From: a virus
Length of the DNA: 28,891 bases
IMG/VR virus record: IMGVR_UViG_3300022928_000093
Location: 1-28,891 of that record
Direction: 5' to 3' (one strand)
The position numbers and the translations under genes were made by a program. Below are positions 7,313 to 15,297 of the stretch, piece after piece. The notes under the pieces are model-generated. The model made no database searches, had not been told where the DNA came from, and saw nothing but the letters and a program-made list of their open reading frames with translations. Within the stretch, counting starts at the first letter, position 1; every line of letters starts with the position of its first letter.

Positions 7313-9736
7313 TTATCCTGCCGATACTTTTAAAGTTCCCGAATCATTCCAAAGTTGCCCCGCATTAACAGGATCAGAAGTTGGAAGGTTGTTAAAGACA
7401 ATAGTGGCACCAGTTGAGACTAGATCTGTCATCGTAACGCCAGCACCGAAAACAAAATCAGAATCCTGAGAGTAATGTATAGAAGCAGAATCCGACGTTC
7501 GTATGTCAATTCCGTTCACATTACTATTGGTAAAAGAACTAGTGTCAGCAGAAATGCATATCGAATTGTTCCCGCTTGATAATGTATCAGCGCCTATTGC
7601 TATAGAATAATTGCCGCTGGTGCGCGCGTTGTACCCTAATGAAGTTGAATACGTACCGCTACTATTAGTTATACGACCAATTGCTGTGGTCCCGGTGCCG
7701 GTCGCGTTCGAACTCCCCCCAATAGATGTTGCGCCGCCGCCCGCCGCAGTTGCCTGAGAAGTATGCCCGAAAGCGGTATTTCCACTGCCGGTTGCATCAG
7801 CGTCCCCGCCAACAGCAACCGAGGCACTGCCAGTAGCACTGGCACGCAATCCGATAGCTACGCCACCGATAGATGAGACATTTGAAGAACTTCCAACGGC
7901 AACTGATGCATTTGCAGAGGTAGTGGAGTTGATTCCAACGGAAACTGTTGATGACCCACTAGTACTCGCTCCACTTCCTATTACGATTTTGCTAGAAGAA
8001 CTTCCAATAGTAAGTGTCGTTGGATTCTGCAGATCTGAATCTATAAGTGCGGCAACAGCAGCAGAGTCTAGACCACCACCGCCAGCAGAATTCCATGTAA
8101 CTGTTCCAGCACCGTCAGTAGTTAATACTTGGTTCGCAGTTCCGTCGGTGTTAGGAAATGTGAATGCACCGGCAAATTCAACCGTCTTATCATTATTGAT
8201 TTTGAGTACATCAGCGCCGAGAGGATCTTCTAGTTGTATGTTACCACCAGTACCAGGACGTATTTGCAGACTGGCACCATTGCCAATAATCCTTCCTGCT
8301 AATTGATTGCCAAGCGAGTTTTGAAAATTAATTCCACCGCCTGTTGGTCCTGCTACCGTTATTCCTTTCCAGTTAGCATTGATGTTGTCTGGACTAATAT
8401 CTCTGCCAATAACAACATCACCAACATAGGTCACATACGATGTGTTGTCTGTCCAAGGTGATGCAGAAACAGAGTCCCATGCATAATCAGTTCCGTCCCA
8501 ACTCAAGAACTGACCACTGGTTGCGCTGTCGATGTTTAGATGAGCGTTGACGTCTGAATCGGCGTATCCTGCTGATACAAAATCAGCAGTCGTGTATTCC
8601 GTTAACACTCCTGATTCGTATTGCCTTACTTTGAATAGAGAGTTTGTCTGGTTGCCTGTAACTTCAAGCTCTCCAACTTTGACAGCCCCGCCGCCAATGT
8701 TGTTTGTATTAAATCTCTCTCCCGCAGTAATAGGTATAGTTGTATAAAGCTGAATATCATCATAATCGCCGGTTGCCCTACCTGAGACGTATAGACCGAC
8801 ATTTAAACTATTTTGATAGGTATATGTTCCCGCTAAAGTATCTGTGGCTACAACTGCGCCATTCAAGTAAAGATATAGGCTATTGCCAGATTTCACCATT
8901 GCGTAATGGTTCCAATCTGTCCACGTTGGCTGTATAGAGGCAACAGAGGTAACCCAAGCGCCGTTTTCTGTATGCTTTATTTGAAGCTGTGCCGTAGTAG
9001 AATTTACCGGCGTAGCGCCTATGTGAATTAACTCATTGCCTACGCTATAGGCAGTACCTAAAATAATTGCGTTCGAACCAAATGTTGCGCCGTCTGATTT
9101 ATACCAAATGCCCCAGAAAAAATCGCTATTTGGGCTAGCAGGGCTTGTTACCCAACCTAATGTTGAGCCATTGCCAAAGACATAGGCGTGATTGCTAACC
9201 CCGTCTCTGTCACTTGTATATACCGGCGTAGCACCACTGGTGGCTGGAAGGTTAGCACTCCCAGAGTCATTCATATTGTTGCCAAAATCCATCCAGACGT
9301 AGGGTGTTGGAGCCGTTCCAGCATCTTGGTACATTGATAGGGGGTCAGTAGCGGCTAAATCAGCAGAATCCCATGCATAATCAGTTCCGTTCCAACTCAA
9401 GAACTGTCCAGAAGTAGCACTGATGACGTTTAGATGAGCGCCGACGTCTGAATCGGCGTATCCTGCAGGAACAGAATCCCATGAATAGTCAGAACCGTTC
9501 CAACTTAGATACTCGCCAGATGCAGCAGTGCTTGTGTTTAAGTGCACGTTTACATCTGAGTCAGCATACGATGACGTTGAGGAAGCATATTGTAGTGCGT
9601 TCCAAGCAGTCGATCCGTTACCAATCTTGAACTTGAATGTATCTGTCTCTACGCCCATCTCACCGTTGGCGAGCGTTGGGTTATTGCTAGTCCAATTAGC
9701 GGCAGTATCCCTACGAAGTTGAATTCTAGTTGCCAC
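7313..9736 (-). CDS. Mosaic tail fibre: Mtd-like N-terminus, LamG domain, YadA-type repeats
   Basis: 807 aa, probable host-range fibre. Residues 1-50 (ATRIQLRRDTAANW, NGEMGVETDTFKFKIGNG) match the phage tail-fibre N-terminal segment often called the major tropism determinant N-terminal domain. Three 32-residue repeats (YADSDV...LSWNGTDYAWDS) lie at 57-88, 93-124 and 391-422. Between the second and third is a concanavalin/LamG-like domain (about 135-345; DWNHYAMVKSGNSLYLYLNG is typical), likely glycan-binding. Residues 595-735 hold about nine 14-residue SVAVG/SIAIG units like the YadA head beta-roll. The end, FNNLPTSDPVNAGQLWNDSG then TLKVSAG, is a recurring marine phage terminus. The start is GTG at 9736, fixed by AGGAGGA a few bases upstream, which lies inside the last codons of the gp7-like gene. 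No intramolecular chaperone or catalytic domain is evident. Confidence 0.85.
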   Translation of the reverse strand: MATRIQLRRDTAANWTSNNPTLANGEMGVETDTFKFKIGNGSTAWNALQYASSTSSYADSDVNVHLNTSTAASGEYLSWNGSDYSWDSVPAGYADSDVGAHLNVISATSGQFLSWNGTDYAWDSADLAATDPLSMYQDAGTAPTPYVWMDFGNNMNDSGSANLPATSGATPVYTSDRDGVSNHAYVFGNGSTLGWVTSPASPNSDFFWGIWYKSDGATFGSNAIILGTAYSVGNELIHIGATPVNSTTAQLQIKHTENGAWVTSVASIQPTWTDWNHYAMVKSGNSLYLYLNGAVVATDTLAGTYTYQNSLNVGLYVSGRATGDYDDIQLYTTIPITAGERFNTNNIGGGAVKVGELEVTGNQTNSLFKVRQYESGVLTEYTTADFVSAGYADSDVNAHLNIDSATSGQFLSWDGTDYAWDSVSASPWTDNTSYVTYVGDVVIGRDISPDNINANWKGITVAGPTGGGINFQNSLGNQLAGRIIGNGASLQIRPGTGGNIQLEDPLGADVLKINNDKTVEFAGAFTFPNTDGTANQVLTTDGAGTVTWNSAGGGGLDSAAVAALIDSDLQNPTTLTIGSSSSKIVIGSGASTSGSSTVSVGINSTTSANASVAVGSSSNVSSIGGVAIGLRASATGSASVAVGGDADATGSGNTAFGHTSQATAAGGGATSIGGSSNATGTGTTAIGRITNSSGTYSTSLGYNARTSGNYSIAIGADTLSSGNNSICISADTSSFTNSNVNGIDIRTSDSASIHYSQDSDFVFGAGVTMTDLVSTGATIVFNNLPTSDPVNAGQLWNDSGTLKVSAG
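7532..7954 (-). repeat. YadA-head-like 14-residue repeats in the fibre
   Basis: About nine tandem units with the pattern S-[VIT]-[AS]-[VIL]-G-x5-[AS]-x-[GS], e.g. SVAVGSSSNVSSIG, GVAIGLRASATGSA, SVAVGGDADATGSG, SIAIGADTLSSGNN. In trimeric autotransporter adhesins this pattern builds a left-handed beta-roll, so a trimeric fibre shaft or tip is expected here. DNA copies are diverged. Confidence 0.8.
8471..8566 (-). repeat. Fibre repeat copy 3 (32 codons)
   Basis: Residues 391-422 of the fibre (YADSDVNAHLNIDSATSGQF then LSWDGTDYAWDS). The DNA is close to copy 2, with long identical runs on both sides, which indicates recent duplication. It lies on the C-terminal side of the LamG domain. Confidence 0.85.
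9365..9460 (-). repeat. Fibre repeat copy 2 (32 codons)
   Basis: Residues 93-124 of the fibre (YADSDVGAHLNVISATSGQF then LSWNGTDYAWDS). Copies 2 and 3 are much more alike in DNA than either is to copy 1, and they bracket the LamG domain. Confidence 0.85.
9473..9568 (-). repeat. Fibre repeat copy 1 (32 codons)
   Basis: Residues 57-88 of the fibre (YADSDVNVHLNTSTAASGEY then LSWNGSDYSWDS). It is the more diverged copy and follows the Mtd-like N-terminal domain directly. Confidence 0.8.
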
Positions 9737-9738
9737 TT

Positions 9739-10791
9739 TTATCCTCCTGAAATTGTTTCAACGAAACTCGTTGTTGACGAAACACCGCCATCTATTATTG
9801 TTTCAAATGTTACTGTTGACGAACTGCCGCCATCGTACGACTCCAATATATCATACTTGCCTTGGTCCATGGTCTCCAGCGTATTAGACATTCTAATTGC
9901 TGGTCTAGACGCAGCACTATCATCATCAAAGGTTGGAGACGTAGCAATAGCAATTTCTTGCAACGATTCATACTGATTCTCAACATCACCCAAGGTGAGA
10001 TCAGAGTCAGCAGCAAACCGACCAAGTGTATCTTCAAGGTATACTCGCGCGATACCATCAGAGTCTTCTGACGTTATAATACCTGTCGCGTCAGTCACGA
10101 AACTCTGCGCCAGAACGCTTTCTTGAGTAAGAATACCAACCTCAGGATCTTCTGCAATGACCTCTGGTGTCAGTATATCTAGTTGTCCTATCGAAACGAT
10201 CTGTACTTCGTTACCGAAATAAAACCCAGCAGGGTGGACAAAAAGTTTATATGCCTCACCCCAAACACTTGCAGGCAAGGATACTTTAATCAGCAGAGCA
10301 TAAGTCTGATAAAGTTTATCGTTAATTAAAAACTTATCTGACCCAGCGCCAATAAACGAATCAGTTTGACTTTCGCCGTATACGTGAAAGACTTTGCTTT
10401 TGGTGTAAACAATCTCAGGGTCTACGCCATAGAAAGTTCGAAAGAACTGCTGTATGGAATACTTAGAACCCTTTGACTGATACAGAATGCTGCTGTACTT
10501 TGCCGCTGCCCTTCTATCCGAAAATCCTTTAAAATAGTTTTCTCCAAGAAGGAGTTCGTTCTCGATATATTTTAAAAGCGCCTCGTTGGTCTGCGTTATA
10601 TCACGTATGGTTCTAAAGTCGTCAATCGTCACGTCACCCGTGCCGGACTCCTTTAGATGCTCAAGCGCATACTCAAGAAATTTAATGATGTTAGGATATT
10701 CTTCAACGAAGTAACTCGGTAGAACATCTCGAACAAAATTTCGATTAAATTCTAGATTGCGCCTGTTTATGTCTTTAGTAGTAATATCCAT
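9739..10791 (-). CDS. 7: Baseplate wedge protein corresponding to the C-terminal domain of gp7
   Basis: 350 aa; T4 gp7 is about 1032 aa. Two stretches align with the C-terminal third of T4 gp7: residues about 95-125 (AAAKYSSILYQSKGSKYSIQ then QFFRTFYGVDPEIVY) against the T4 segment containing YSTKGIEASYKFLFKVLYNE, and residues about 178-200 (PASVWGEAYKLFVHPAGFYF) against T4 SSRWKSDVIRFVHPVGFGF. The segment LPSYFVEEYPNIIKFLEYAL near residue 24 also has a T4 counterpart. In T4, gp7 clasps the gp6 ring and links it to gp10 and gp8; its place directly after gp6 in a TAATG joint fits that. The large N-terminal arms of T4 gp7 are missing. Residues after about 210 are acidic and Ser/Thr-rich. The last codons contain the AGGAGGA site of the fibre gene. 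Confidence 0.8.
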   Translation of the reverse strand: MDITTKDINRRNLEFNRNFVRDVLPSYFVEEYPNIIKFLEYALEHLKESGTGDVTIDDFRTIRDITQTNEALLKYIENELLLGENYFKGFSDRRAAAKYSSILYQSKGSKYSIQQFFRTFYGVDPEIVYTKSKVFHVYGESQTDSFIGAGSDKFLINDKLYQTYALLIKVSLPASVWGEAYKLFVHPAGFYFGNEVQIVSIGQLDILTPEVIAEDPEVGILTQESVLAQSFVTDATGIITSEDSDGIARVYLEDTLGRFAADSDLTLGDVENQYESLQEIAIATSPTFDDDSAASRPAIRMSNTLETMDQGKYDILESYDGGSSSTVTFETIIDGGVSSTTSFVETISGG

Positions 10792-12623
10792 TATAGACTT
10801 GTTACAGGAACGCCTCTGCTAATTGATTCGCCTTCGTCGAATTCAATGATATTATTTAGAGTCGGCGAAACAGCACTCTGATTACCAGGAACTGCTTTTA
10901 TCTTAAGATAGTTTACGCCAGCAGTGATAGCAGTTGGCGCAAATCCTACAAGGTTTAAAGTACCTGTGCCTGCTACAAAAGAACCAACGTCATCAACTAT
11001 CACATCGTTAGAAGAATTATTTGCTACGACCTGTAGAATATTAGTTCCGAGTTTATTCTTAATGCTGCAGGCAGAAGTGACGCCAGAGTATCTAAACAAA
11101 GAACTGGTGATGGTATGCGTTTCAGAGTTTGGTGCTTCAATAGGAACTGGATACTTCAAAGTGTATGACTTGCTAGTTGATAAATCAGGAGTAATGCGCT
11201 GCTGTAATTTCACATCACAACGAGAAGAAAGAACAGCGGTGCTGACATCATCTACCAATGCTAGCATATTTGATCTACGGAAAGACTCAAAGAATCCACC
11301 AGTGTTGGTTGTAAAATAATTTCTGACAACTGTCTCAACATCATTTTCGGTTCTGCCGATGGTAAATGTTGTCAAGTTTTGATTAAACTGGAAGAATAGA
11401 TTGGTTTCGAGATATGTGGTAATCGGATCGGCGAAACGTAGTGTAAATGAAACAACGGCAAGGTCGTTCGCTAAGGCAACTATTCCGTCTTTGATGGTTT
11501 GTTGAATACTTGCTTGCACGCCATCCTTAAATTTAATGGACATATAGACGGTGCCAAACTCTGGTTGCAAATTATCCTGTCCGCCCCAAGCTTGTATATC
11601 TTCAATAAAGGAACCATATTCCCGTAGAGCAATCGCACTGTAATCTGCAGCAGTCACCAATCGGTTTTGTGCAGCATACTGATACGGTGCGTTCTTTCGT
11701 ATTGATTCAATGTTTTCTTTTTCAGTACCACCAGATGCCGCTGAAGATGTAGTAACTGATAAGGTATAGTCTACACCATTAACATTTACATCATTTTGCG
11801 GCACGAAGATATTTGATCCGTTTGCTTCTGGTCCTGTAGCACGCAAGTATGAAACTGTGATCTGATTACCAGAAGAGGGCGTAACGCCCAACGTTGTGCC
11901 GTTACTGAAAGAAAGCTCATAGAAACCATTTGGCGATTCGCGCAAGACGTACAACTTTGAGGTTTCGTCGATTGACGTTGCTTCTGTAATGTTAGTATAT
12001 GTGACCGTTTCAGTTGCGGACGGTGAACTCTTTACGCTGACGATAGCAGTTGAAGTATCCATCTGTAAATCAGGAATAACATATATCGGATTCTCTTCAT
12101 ACGATCCGACAAGAAATGTTTTCGTTGCGATCAACCCTTCGTATAGTTTAATGTCAGAAGAACCCAAAACGTCTTTAAAGATGTAGATACCGCTGTCATC
12201 ATTCGCCGTTAATGTTTCTCGTGTTTGAAAAACATAATTCACATTATCAACGCTTCCATTAAATTTGGTGCCAGAAGAAAGTTGAATAATAGAAGGTCGG
12301 TTAACAACACCGGATAAGTCTAAACGAAGATTGACAATAGCAACTGATGCTCGTTTCGAGTGAGCGATATACCCTATGCTAGAAGCAAGCGATACCACGC
12401 TTCCGCGTAATTGTGCTGTTGTCAAGAAAGATTCGTTTAAGGTAAAGTTTGCTAAGAGCGCGTTATAATGCGTGTTATACGCCAAGACGTCAAGGATGTT
12501 AGACAATCCAGATGCCTCGAAGTTATAATCCGTGAACTCCTCCTTCGATTGCAAGAAGGTCTTTAGATTATTTTTAATCGCATTAAAATCTAAACTTGTA
12601 GATTTGATTGTTGTATCGGACAT
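10791..12623 (-). CDS. 6: Baseplate wedge subunit gp6 (baseplate J-like)
   Basis: 610 aa against 660 in T4. In T4, gp6 forms the continuous ring that holds the baseplate wedges together and drives the hexagon-to-star change. The N-terminus (TSLDFNAIKNNLKTFLQSKE, then LSNILDVLAYNTHYNALLAN and FLTTAQLRGSVVSLASSIGY) is the diagnostic gp6/baseplate-J start, and the C-terminal half carries the expected YAAQNRLVTAADYSAIALRE motif near residue 315. It is preceded by gp25 and followed by the gp7-like gene, both in TAATG joints, which matches the physical gp25-gp6-gp7 complex. Length and motifs look complete. Confidence 0.95.
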   Translation of the reverse strand: MSDTTIKSTSLDFNAIKNNLKTFLQSKEEFTDYNFEASGLSNILDVLAYNTHYNALLANFTLNESFLTTAQLRGSVVSLASSIGYIAHSKRASVAIVNLRLDLSGVVNRPSIIQLSSGTKFNGSVDNVNYVFQTRETLTANDDSGIYIFKDVLGSSDIKLYEGLIATKTFLVGSYEENPIYVIPDLQMDTSTAIVSVKSSPSATETVTYTNITEATSIDETSKLYVLRESPNGFYELSFSNGTTLGVTPSSGNQITVSYLRATGPEANGSNIFVPQNDVNVNGVDYTLSVTTSSAASGGTEKENIESIRKNAPYQYAAQNRLVTAADYSAIALREYGSFIEDIQAWGGQDNLQPEFGTVYMSIKFKDGVQASIQQTIKDGIVALANDLAVVSFTLRFADPITTYLETNLFFQFNQNLTTFTIGRTENDVETVVRNYFTTNTGGFFESFRRSNMLALVDDVSTAVLSSRCDVKLQQRITPDLSTSKSYTLKYPVPIEAPNSETHTITSSLFRYSGVTSACSIKNKLGTNILQVVANNSSNDVIVDDVGSFVAGTGTLNLVGFAPTAITAGVNYLKIKAVPGNQSAVSPTLNNIIEFDEGESISRGVPVTSL

Positions 12624-13090
12624 TATCTCAACCTGTTAATGAAAGTGGTGAGGGTTACTGTTTCATTCGTAGAAAGTATTGATAACTCTACTGTCAAGGC
12701 AAGTGTATGAGGACTACTTTCTGATGCCTTGAAAATTATTTTTCTGACTTCTACTCTTGGTTCGTAAAACGGTATATTAATACTAATTTGTCGCTCAATC
12801 TTACGACGAGTTATCGCATCGTTTAGTTCAAATAACTGCGACGTTGCGCCTATACCAAAATCAGGATTAAACGGTTTCTCGCCTTTATCGGTCAGCAGTA
12901 CATTCTTACATGCCTGAAGAACCGCACCGATATTAAACTTTTTATATATGTCGCCTTTCTTACCGCCACCAGGACCTGGTTTCGCTTCAAAGGTGAGGTC
13001 TATATCAGTATACGAAGTCTGCTTGCTTGATACTAAACTTGTACGGTTATTTGCACCGTCTTCGTATGCAACGATTCTTCTAGTGGCCAT
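12623..13090 (-). CDS. 25: Baseplate wedge subunit gp25
   Basis: 155 aa; T4 gp25 is 132. Member of the GPW/gp25 family, which docks on gp6 and starts sheath polymerisation from the baseplate. Visible family features are the TDKGEKPFNPDFGIGATSQL core near residue 86, the ERQISINIPFYEPRVEVRKI strand near 119, and the usual late strand ALTVELSILSTNETVTL. The family's fold resembles the sheath handshake rather than a true lysozyme. It lies between the gp5 needle gene and gp6. A TATAAATA late promoter sits 21 nt upstream of the ATG and overlaps the stop of the needle gene, so gp25-gp6-gp7 can be transcribed separately from the hub genes. Confidence 0.93.
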   Translation of the reverse strand: MATRRIVAYEDGANNRTSLVSSKQTSYTDIDLTFEAKPGPGGGKKGDIYKKFNIGAVLQACKNVLLTDKGEKPFNPDFGIGATSQLFELNDAITRRKIERQISINIPFYEPRVEVRKIIFKASESSPHTLALTVELSILSTNETVTLTTFINRLR

Positions 13091-13110
13091 AAGAAATCAC
13101 TTTTTTCTTT

Positions 13111-13118
13111 TATTTATA
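13111..13118 (-). promoter_or_regulatory. Late promoter TATAAATA overlapping a stop codon
   Basis: Exact TATAAATA on the minus strand, 21 nt upstream of gp25. The TAA of the gp5 needle gene lies inside the motif, so the last codons of one gene form the promoter of the next. Confidence 0.75.
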
Positions 13119-15297
13119 CTGATTGCGGGAGAACCTCAACGAATTCCTTTGCAAGAAGAGTTTGATTAAAGTATGTGAAGATATCATACGTGTCACTCAA
13201 TCCAATAACTCCAGCGAGTGAACCGAGCAAACTTTCTTCTAAAGGATTCGTGCCGATTATAATTTGGCAAGATAATAAACCGTTCGGGTCAAATGTATCA
13301 TAGTCCAATGCTATCCATTCGAATATCGCGTGATCTTTCAGGTAGACGGCAAGGTCAAAGGTCTTCGCCAGATCCATTTTACCTGCAGCATTCAAGAGTT
13401 TATATACAGCAACGCTGCCGTCTTTCTTTCCAGAAGGTATAGCATTCAACACACCATCGTCAAATTCTACTTCGGGCAACAGATCAGCATAACCTTCTGT
13501 TACAACAAAACGTTGGTTTTTAAACGCAGGAGCGTTATTCACCAAATCCACTATCTCTGAGTGTTTGCGCAGATTATCGACCAAGGAAAGTTGATCTACC
13601 TTATTGTTAGATAAATTGCTAGTAGATCTTGGGTCGCCTATGCTACCAAGGTATTCACCAAGTGTCTGCGTATCGGATAGTTTTGTAGCAGCGGTAAATT
13701 CTTTGTGCCAGTCGCGTTGTACATTTTTAGAATAACGCGGATCGCTTAATCTTTCTGGTATGGTTTTTCTTCCAGCAGAAAACTTCTTGCTGCGGTTCTC
13801 TAATGGATTGCCGAGAAGCGTTTCGCCAAGGTATTCACCGACCTCGGCGTTTTCTACACGACCAATCGCTGGCGGCGTTGGGTTATTATAGAACTTTGAT
13901 AGTCGCCCTTCTTTCAGCAGTGTCTGAATACAAGATGCTTGGTTTACGGTTGGCGACCTAAGATTAAATGCTCTGAACGCTGAACGTATTTCATGAATAG
14001 AAGGTTCGCTTCTGAAATAGTGGAAATAATTATCATAAATCGAGACGTTCAGTTGCGAGGTGCTGTCATGATCGACATTTATATCTTTAATACCGTACTG
14101 ACTTGTCTCTAGGTACAATCCGGTGTTGGTTTGTTTTGCCGCTCGGTCAATGGCGCTGTCAATGTACCAAGGCATCGTCATCAACGGATCATAAGTATCA
14201 GGCACCTCGTAATCAGTTGTAGTTACGATGGTGGGGTTTATGCCGGAATTTGTACTTTTTGCTACCACGCATTCCTCAGCTTTGTTTGCCTGAAACGCAT
14301 GATCTGACGTAAATGATCGTCGCGCGAACTTCGACTTTTGGGCGAATTCAGCAGTCCATGCTTCGGTCGCCTTACCAACTAGACTTCCGTAAAAGGTTGT
14401 TTTGTCGCCGGAACCGTTATCAGGTCCGGTGTACAACTTGCCGAAGTGATCAACTGAGTTGCCGCCTATCTTACCAGCAGTCCCAACTGCATAAATTTCT
14501 TCACCTACGATACTCGACTTCTTACCTGATATCGCAACGTTTCTCTTTGATGTCATCTTAACATCATCGCTAGAATGAATTAAGTATTCGCCGTTGGTGT
14601 AGTTCTCGATACTGGTCTTACCTGCATGACGATAGGTTTGCAGGTTGAGTTTGAATTCATTACCGCCAACCGTACTTTGCTTGTTGCCGCGCACCACTTC
14701 ACTGGATGTGCGTGTTACTTCAACACGCTTCATATCGCCCACAAACTCGCTGTAACTAGACTTAGCATTTACGTTATAGTTGCCGCCAACATTTACGTTG
14801 TAGTCGCCTGTTACGTTGAGTGTAAGACTGCCTTCGTATGTTATCTCACCGTTACCACCAATGGTAACTTTCTGATCGCCGGCAGATACTTGTATCGTGT
14901 TCTTCCGAGAATTAATAATCAACGAACCGTCTGGTTTCATTTCAACGCCAGCACCAGTTTCGTGTTTGATTAATATACGCTCGCCACCAGGAGTATCGTC
15001 AATCTCAATGACGTGGCCGCTCGGCGTTTCGTTTACCTGATTAAATGGGTACAGAGATGCTTTCTGTGGTTGTATCTCATAACTGATACCATATGTCGAC
15101 CCCCCATAGTGAAGGTCGTTTATCTTGGCGCCAGTCGCTGCTTTGTTAATAGAAGAATTGAAGAAATAATCCCTGCGCGGATACTCGCCAGTGGGATCGA
15201 CCATGCCATCGATTGGTACACCGAGGGTAAACTCGCGCGGTTCACCAAGGGCATCATTCTGTAGTCGTTTCTGTAAACTGTCTTTATCAGTAGTCAT
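13114..15297 (-). CDS. 5C: gp5 C-terminal part: central spike needle protein with long extension
   Basis: 727 aa from the ATG at 15297. That start forms a TAATG joint with the amidase gene, as at the other hub and wedge joints; an in-frame ATG at 15312 would add five residues. DPTGEYPRRDYFFNSS (34-49) matches T4 gp5 DPTGQYPRR, and NETPSGHVIEIDDTPGGERI (89-108) matches T4 gp5 METESGHIQEFDDTPGQERY at the start of the triple-stranded beta-helix. Repeats such as NVTGDYNVNVGGNYNVN continue the helix to about 270. No OB-fold or lysozyme domain is present; those belong upstream in the operon. About 450 residues follow the needle, far beyond T4 gp5, and are unassigned; 596-682 faintly resembles a decayed M15-type peptidase. 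A role as the membrane-piercing needle at the baseplate centre is expected. Confidence 0.88.
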   Translation of the reverse strand: MTTDKDSLQKRLQNDALGEPREFTLGVPIDGMVDPTGEYPRRDYFFNSSINKAATGAKINDLHYGGSTYGISYEIQPQKASLYPFNQVNETPSGHVIEIDDTPGGERILIKHETGAGVEMKPDGSLIINSRKNTIQVSAGDQKVTIGGNGEITYEGSLTLNVTGDYNVNVGGNYNVNAKSSYSEFVGDMKRVEVTRTSSEVVRGNKQSTVGGNEFKLNLQTYRHAGKTSIENYTNGEYLIHSSDDVKMTSKRNVAISGKKSSIVGEEIYAVGTAGKIGGNSVDHFGKLYTGPDNGSGDKTTFYGSLVGKATEAWTAEFAQKSKFARRSFTSDHAFQANKAEECVVAKSTNSGINPTIVTTTDYEVPDTYDPLMTMPWYIDSAIDRAAKQTNTGLYLETSQYGIKDINVDHDSTSQLNVSIYDNYFHYFRSEPSIHEIRSAFRAFNLRSPTVNQASCIQTLLKEGRLSKFYNNPTPPAIGRVENAEVGEYLGETLLGNPLENRSKKFSAGRKTIPERLSDPRYSKNVQRDWHKEFTAATKLSDTQTLGEYLGSIGDPRSTSNLSNNKVDQLSLVDNLRKHSEIVDLVNNAPAFKNQRFVVTEGYADLLPEVEFDDGVLNAIPSGKKDGSVAVYKLLNAAGKMDLAKTFDLAVYLKDHAIFEWIALDYDTFDPNGLLSCQIIIGTNPLEESLLGSLAGVIGLSDTYDIFTYFNQTLLAKEFVEVLPQSV

